Of a stretch of 64,000 bases of DNA, positions 57,591 to 64,000 are shown in pieces. The stretch covers positions 58,471,584 to 58,535,583 of the forward strand of contig CM043705.1 in NCBI GenBank assembly GCA_023935145.1, given 5' to 3'. How positions within the stretch are numbered: position 1 is the stretch's first letter; each line of letters begins with the position of its first letter. A program made the translations under genes and the position numbers. Under the pieces are notes generated by a model. The model searched no databases, was not told where the DNA came from, and worked only from the letters and a program-made list of their open reading frames with translations. This DNA is from Bretschneidera sinensis. Lineage: Eukaryota; Streptophyta; Magnoliopsida; Brassicales; Akaniaceae.

Positions 57591-60500
57591 ATGACTAAAT
57601 ACGGATCCTCTTTCGGATTGAATACCAACTCATCATCATCTTCTGATATAATCATCCCTTCTTCTTCTACCTCTCATCAGATAGAATATTCTCACTTTCC
57701 GATTACTACTCAAAAATTGAATGGGCAAAATTATTTGCAATGGTCCCAATCTATACAGATGTTCATTCGAGGGAAGGAGAAATACGACTACATCACAGGG
57801 GCTACAACTGCACTAGAGATCACTACGCCAATCTACAAAAAATGGATGGCAGAGAACAATATGGTCATGTCATGGATTGTCAACTCAATGACTCCTAACA
57901 TTGGCGAAAATTTTATATCATTCAATACAGCTAAGGAAATATGGGATATGGTGAAAGAAACGCTCTCTGACAAGAAAACACGTCAGAAATTGTACAGATT
58001 GAAGGTATCCTTCACAACCTACATCAAGGTGAACAAGTGGTAACTGAATATTTCAAAGCCCTTACTCGTCTATGGCGTCAGCTTGATACTTTTGAAGTTC
58101 ATAACTGGTTTTGTGCTACTGATGGTTTATTGTACAAAAAGATTGTCGAAGGGAAACAGGTTTATAACTATTTGTTAGGCTTGAACAAAAATTTAGATGA
58201 AATCAGAGGACGACTTATGGGGGTTAAACCTCTACCTAGCCTCAGAGAGGTATTCTCTGAAGTCCGCAGAGAAGAAAGTCGGAAGAAACTCATGATGGGG
58301 TCTCATCAATAACTCAACATGGCAGAAAGCTTGGCCTTCAAAACCCAATTTTCTCCTTTTGATAGCTGTCAGAAAAAGGAAGGTAGGTGGTGGTGCGATC
58401 ATTGCAGAAAGCTTGGACACTTGAGAAAAACATGCTGGAAGATTCATGGAAAGCCAGCGGATTAGAAGCCTCGTCAACAACTTGAGAAGGAAGGACGTGG
58501 AAATCATGTTGCGGCAGAGGAACTATCAAATCAACCTGAAGTAAGTCCCTTTAACAAGGAACAAATGGAGATGCTTTAGAAACTTTTCCTATCTATGCAG
58601 TCTCAAATAGGCTCATCTTCCAGTCATGTCATTGGGTCAAGCACCTTGGCCCACAAAGGTAATCCCTTGAACGCTCTTAATATGGGTAAAACATGTAAAG
58701 ACTCTTGGATCATGGACTTAGGAGCGTCTGATCATATGACGGGAGATACAACTAATTTTTTTATACATATAGCTCATGTCTGGATAATTTTAACGGTCCG
58801 AATAGTAGATGGCTCACTGTCAAAAGTTGTCGGTACAGGTTCAGTAGTATTGTCAAAAAACCTGACACTCAACTCTGTTCTCTTAGTTCCAAACCTGGGC
58901 TACAATTTGTTATCAATTAGTAAACTCACCAAGGAAAGGAGGTGTGTCACTAATTTTTACTCTACTCATTGTGAATTTCAGGATTTGGATTCGGGGAGGA
59001 TGATTGGCAATGCTAAGGAGCACTTCGGACTCTATATCTTCAAAGAGTGCCACTATCCACAAGAACAACCTTAATCAGCAGTTAGTGGCAATTCTTTTTC
59101 TGCTTTTTGTTCAAATAACAATAGTGCAATTACGTTGTGGCACTATCTCTTAGGACATTCTAATTTTTTTGTATCTCAAGTGTTTATTTCCAAGTTTGGT
59201 CAATAAAAATTCGAATTCTCTCAATTGTGAAATTTGTCAATACTCAAAATATGTGCGGAGTTCATTCCCACTCCAACCTTACAAAGCGTCTAAACCATTT
59301 TCCATGATTCACAGCGACATTTGGGGTCCCTCAAAAATAAAAAAATGTAACTAGTACTAGGTGGTTTGTCTCATTCATAGATGACCACACTAGACTGACG
59401 TGGATATTCCTTATGAAAGAAAAATCAGAAACGGGTCAAATATTCAAAATTTTAAAAAATATGATTCAAAACCAATTTCAGACAAAAACATAAGTTTTAA
59501 AGTCAGATAATGCTAAGGATTACTTCAACTCCATTCTAGGAGAATTTCTAGTTAAAAAAGGGATAGTTCATTTGAGTTCATGTGTAGACACCCCACAATA
59601 AAACGGAATCGCTGAAAAGAAAATAGACATCTTCTAGAGGTTGCTAGGTCCCTTATGTTCTCTACGAACGTTCTAAAATTTTTATTGGGAGAGGTTGTCC
59701 TTACAGCGGCTTATCTAATCAATAGAATGCCTTCTAGGGTCTAAAAATTCCAAAAGCCATGTCAAACTCTTCTAAAATCATTTCTAACAACTCATCTCAA
59801 TTTGTTTGTCCCACCCAAAGTGTTTGGGTGTTCTGTCTTTGTTCACAGCAAAGGAGTAAACTCAATCCTCGATCACTCAAGTGCATATTTCTTGGGTATT
59901 CTTCGGGTAAAAAAGGATACAAACGTTATTCTCCAATCACGAAAAAATTATATAATTCGATGGATGTTACATTTTTTAGAGTCAGCCATACTACCCCAAG
60001 ACTGATATTCACGGGAAGAATTCAACTCAAGAATATCAGTCTTGGGACTTTGAGTAATTCATTGAGTCACCCATCACCACAGAACATCCCATTCTCCCAG
60101 GGTCAGAAAATCACAATCTTCCAGAGACACCCAGTCAACCACTACTTGCTGAAGACACTGAGTTCATTGTTGGCTTAGGAGATAAAGAGCATGTCTAAAA
60201 AGTGACAGAGGAAGAAGCACATACACAACAGAACCATGAGACCGAACCAAGTCCAAATCCAAGCGAAATTCCAAGTAACAACATTTCTAACTCTAATGGT
60301 ATTGCGGATTATGAGTTAGAAAATGAGATTCTTAATATGCTTATTGCTTGGAGGAAAGGAGTTCGGTCATGTACCCAACATCCTATTGGAAATTTTGTGT
60401 CCTATGATAAACTATCACCTTCTTTTCGTGCCTTCACTACTAGTATTACAAAGATACAGGTTCCTCGGAATATTCAGGAAGCTTTCGAATGTTCTAAGTG

Positions 60501-61446
60501 GAAAACTGCTATCAATGAGGAAATTCAAACACTGAAAAAGAATGGTACATGGGAGTTTACTAAATTGCCAAAGGATAAGAAATCTGTGGGTTGTAAATGG
60601 ATTTTTTTCAATTAAATATAAGGTAGATGGTAGTGTAGACAGGTACAAGGCTCGTCTGGTTGCCAAAGAATTCACCCAATCCTATGGTATTGATTATCAA
60701 GAGACATTTGCACCTGTTGCCAAGCTCAATACTGTTTCCATTCTCTTATCGCTTGCTGTCAACCTTGATTGGTCCCTCCATCAACTCGATGTAAAAAATG
60801 CATTCCTCAATTGAGACTTAGAAGAAGAAGTTTACATGGACATCCCTGCCGGTCTTGGAACAACGTCAAATATTAACAGGGTTTGTAGACTTCGAAAATC
60901 CTTATATGGCCTTAAGAAATCTCTCTGTTCTTGGTTCGAGCGATTCCCAGAGGCTGTAAAAAGGTATGGATATTCTCAGTGTCAATTAGATCACACACTT
61001 TTTGTGAAGCACTTCCCAGATGGGAAGAAGGCTATTATTATTGTATACATAGATGATAATATTTTGACAGGAGATCATGAGGAGGAAATTAGGCTGCTTA
61101 AACAGTTATCAACCAAAGAGTTTGAGATCAAGGACCTAGGGAATCTGAAGTACTTCCTCGGGATGGAAATTGGTCGGTCAAGAAAAGGTATCTCCGTCTC
61201 CCAACGTAAGTATGTCCTAGACTTGTTAAGTGAAACAGGAATGCTTGGTTGCAAGCCTGCCGAGATTCCCATGGACTCAATAGTTAAGCTAGGAGAAAAC
61301 GATGGGAGTGCTCCTGTCAACAAAGGACGATACTGACGTTTTGTGGGAAAACTCATTTATCTATCCCACACAAGGCCTGGCATTGGTTTTTTCGTCAGTA
61401 TTCTTAGCCAGTTCATGAATTACCCAACTGAGCGACATATAACTGT
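57591..61446 (+). pseudogene. Copia gag-pol remnant up to RNase H
   Basis: Gag begins at ATG 57591 (MTKYGSSFGLN); the Copia N-terminal gag motif LNGQNYLQWSQSI is at about 57716-57754. A frameshift lies near 58030. The zinc knuckle CDHCRKLGHLRKTC is at about 58397-58438. The protease-like WIMDLGASDHMTG (about 58708-58746) has the catalytic Ser of Asp-Ser-Gly replaced by Leu. Integrase pieces lie at about 59130-59760 with several shifts. The integrase C-terminal region follows at about 59800-59990. RT runs about 60440-61340 with KSLYGLKKSL and VYIDDNILTGD (YIDD in place of YVDD, about 61043). Stops include 58310, 60813 and 61334. It is non-functional. Confidence 0.8.
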
Positions 61447-61451
61447 AGTTT

Positions 61452-63467
61452 TGTAATGAGCCATCCCGGGTTGGCCACCCCCGAGATGGTGTCATCACAT
61501 TTTGAAATCCCAGCATGACACATATATGCAACAATAAAAAATAATACTAATAGAAATTTTTTACCTTTAATCCTCAACTCTCAACAGGGGAGGTACAAAA
61601 ATCTGATATTAACTTACATATAATACACAACGTAAAATGCATGCCTATTTACAAATAAATTTTTATTTCATTTTCTCATTAGTCTGAGGATATGGACACG
61701 CACGTGACTTACAGATAACAATTTCGTCTGAACCTCAACTCACCAAACTATTTGTCCTGTCTGCTACCTGAAATCATTGTACAATGAAGGATGAGCTTCA
61801 CAAGCTCAGTGAATTAAATTTACTAAAAGTATTCAGTTTGCATAATAGTCATTTGATATTTAATCATTTATTTCTCATATGACTGGATAATAGCATATAG
61901 CCTAACATTTAAATAATTACTATCACATCATACTTCTATATCATTTTTCTCACTGTACCTGTCTCCCTCTGTGAGACTCATTCGTCTATAAATAATTTCA
62001 CAATAACACACCACACATCAGCATTTCAATGATGCAATTAATATTAAAAACAAATGCAAGTCATGAATTATTATTATTATCAGGGAAAGTCTTCCCACAT
62101 GTCGACATGTTTTTATTATCTTAGAACGGCCCCCTCTCGGTTCTTTTCTTTCCAGCATATACCAACTGTCATGGTGTCCCTTTTATTTCCAGCATATACC
62201 GGCAGTCACGGTTTTTCAATTAGACCGGCCCCTTCCCGGTTCTTTCAGTTCTTTTATTTAATGCATATGCATATGAACAATGATATAAATTATGCATATG
62301 AATAGTAATATAACAATAACATGAATTCAAAATATTTAAATTGGCTATCCTGATTATTCTCAATTTATTATTGAAATAAATTCATAAAATTTCTCTCATC
62401 ATATATCACATCCACTTATTCATCATAACTCATCAAGAATTTCACTTATCTTTTTTATTATTAAATCAGCTTATTATTTCACTAATTTCTTCTCCTCATA
62501 TACTACATAAATTTATTAACCAAAACTCGTCAAGAATTTTATTTATCACCATCACTATTAAATTAACTCATTTTTCTAATAATATTTCTTCTCACAGAAT
62601 AATTTTCTACGTGTCCAATATTTATATCATACCTATCAATCAAATTTTCATCTACCACCAAAGCATAAGCTAATAATTTATTTTATTATTATCATTGGAT
62701 ATTTGATTTTTATTTAGATTACTTAAAGTAAATCCAACTCACCACGTAGCGCTTAAAGCTACCCATGGATCACCTCCTTGCCTTTCCTGTTCCTCTCAGC
62801 AATTTCCCCTAGTTGCTCATAGTCAACACTTGACATTGTGTTTATATTAAATTTTTAATTTATTCTTCAATTCGTTATAAACCATACCCTTCAAAAATTC
62901 TCACTTTGACATCCGAGAAATTTCATGAATGCTAAAAATCCAAAAATAAACACTATGTTATTACCTTATGTATTTCTAATAGCTTCTCATGACTCTATAA
63001 GATTCCTTCGTAAACCCCTTCAAAATTTTACCCTTTCAACCTTTCTTTCTGTCCCAAAGTATTTAGAGAAATAGAGAAATTGAAGGAAAACCAAACTGAT
63101 AAGTAATAAGGTAATTTACGTTTATATATATATAAGAAAAATTTGTTGAAACGGCATCCCAAGATTTTTTGCAAACTTAGCATGCATTCTCCCACAAGTC
63201 TTCACATTTTGCAACTTGGAAGACATGCAAGATGCCCATTTAACTTGGCAGCAGGTGGCAGCACCTGCTGCCATGTTTTTTGGGTTTTTTTTAAAGAATT
63301 TTTTTCTTTTTTTTTTCCTTTTCCTTTTCTTTTATATTATTCATGAATATTTTTTTAGAATTTTTTATTCAAATAATAATAAACCTTTCACATATATTTT
63401 ATTTTAATTCCATGTCATATTTATTAAATTACTTCTTTACCCTTATTTTACGAATACGAGTATTACA
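61452..63467 (-). mobile_element. Gypsy solo LTR inserted in the Copia RNase H
   Basis: 2,016 bp, TGTAATGAGCC...GTATTACA, of the same family as the LTRs at 20000 and 52879 and in the same orientation. A perfect 5-bp target duplication AGTTT lies at 61447-61451 and 63468-63472. There is no internal element sequence, so it is the product of LTR-LTR recombination. It has two diverged 36-bp units (about 62150-62220). The Copia frame resumes directly after it. Confidence 0.92.
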
Positions 63468-64000
63468 AGTTTACAGAGTTCTGAGATATCCCAAGATGAC
63501 ACCGAGTAAGGGTCTATTTTTCTTAAGAAGCTCTAAAAGAAATGTTGAAGTTTTTTTAGATGCAGACTGGGCAGGTTCAGTAACGGATCGCAAATCAATA
63601 TCAGGCTATTGCTCCCATATGTGGAGTAATTTGGTAACTTGGAGGAGCAAGAAACAATCTGTTGTAGCTTGCAGTAGTGTAGAAGCTAAATTCTGAGCCA
63701 TGGCATAGGGTATTTGTGAAGGCATTTGGTTACATAGACTACTATCATAATTAAAGGTGACTTTAGATCAACCTATGGAATTATTTTGTGACAATCAAAT
63801 GGCAATCAGTATTGCTAAGAATCCAATTCATCATGACAGGACAAAACATGTTGAGATCGATCGTCATTTCATTAAAGAGAAAATTGATGAAGGAACTTTC
63901 GTTGTTAGTTGTATCTCGATAAATTGTCAAACTGCTGATGTACTCACGAAGGCTCTTGCCAGATTAAACTTCGATGATTTGTCAAGAAAGCTAGGCATAA
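63468..64000 (+). pseudogene. Copia RNase H domain, continued
   Basis: Resumes after the solo LTR with VLRYPK and VFLDADWAGSVTDRKSISGY (about 63551-63610, first catalytic Asp), then VACSSVEAKF (Glu, about 63664-63693), LFCDNQMAI (Asp, about 63783-63809) and NPIHHDRTKHVEID. The end is cut by the window. Stops at 63694 and about 63703 (both likely one-base changes) interrupt it. Compared with other Copia RNase H domains all catalytic residues are present. Confidence 0.85.

Larger units (their letters stand above)
57221..64000 (+). mobile_element. Ty1/Copia element, plus strand, 3' end beyond the window
   Basis: 5' LTR 57221-57488, then gag, protease, integrase, RT and, after a Gypsy solo LTR (61452-63467), RNase H to the window edge. 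The 3' LTR is not in the window. The host base run before the LTR is TTTAT (57216-57220). The order and the short LTR are normal for a compact Copia element; I do not assign the lineage. Confidence 0.85.

Noticed and set aside
1..64000. tRNA, rRNA or other structured RNA genes
   Set aside because: None recognised; the tRNA-like matches are short primer-binding sites of retroelements.

Overview
This window is nuclear DNA of a flowering plant, most likely a eudicot. It is AT-rich, has plant-type introns, carries two DUF569 (fascin-like) coding regions, and is otherwise dominated by plant LTR-retrotransposon lineages: Athila-like and chromovirus-like Ty3/Gypsy, and Sirevirus-like and smaller Ty1/Copia. 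I saw no prokaryotic, organellar or RNA-gene features. The species cannot be named from the sequence.

Layout: 1-512 is unassigned flank. 513-5759 is a short, non-autonomous Athila-like element with both LTRs. 5760-7342 is degenerate retroelement debris. 7343-11458 is a decayed minus-strand Copia element. 11459-18730 is the only host-gene region: two DUF569 coding segments on the minus strand (17415-16771 and 14718-13730) that may be one two-domain gene. 18731-55392 is a nested stack. 55393-57220 is flank with nothing recognisable. 57221-64000 is a plus-strand Copia element cut by a Gypsy solo LTR (61452-63467); its 3' end lies beyond the window.

The nested stack can be read almost to the base. 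(0) A MULE-like DNA element with roughly 300-bp terminal inverted repeats (18731-19024 and 55077-55392) and a captured gene-like segment. (1) A minus-strand chromovirus-type Gypsy, 20000-54999, inserted in that element (target duplication CTAAC/CTAAT). (2a) A plus-strand Gypsy of the same family, 26034-34500, in the gag region of the first. (2b) A plus-strand Athila-like element starting at 34562, inserted 61 bp further along the same gag. (3) A Sirevirus-like Copia, 37577-47855, inserted in the Athila element with a perfect CCTAC duplication. A roughly 1.05-kb microinversion (about 50722-51768) later flipped the Athila/Gypsy junction.

The most distinctive content is the Sirevirus-like element. 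It has gag, pol and a separate downstream env-like ORF, and arrays of the 12-bp palindrome CCAGTCGACTGG, both directly upstream of the LTR TATA box and between pol and the env-like ORF. All retroelement reading frames here are broken. Many stops and many palindrome variants look like C-to-T changes expected in methylated DNA. Only the DUF569 region looks like a functional host gene.
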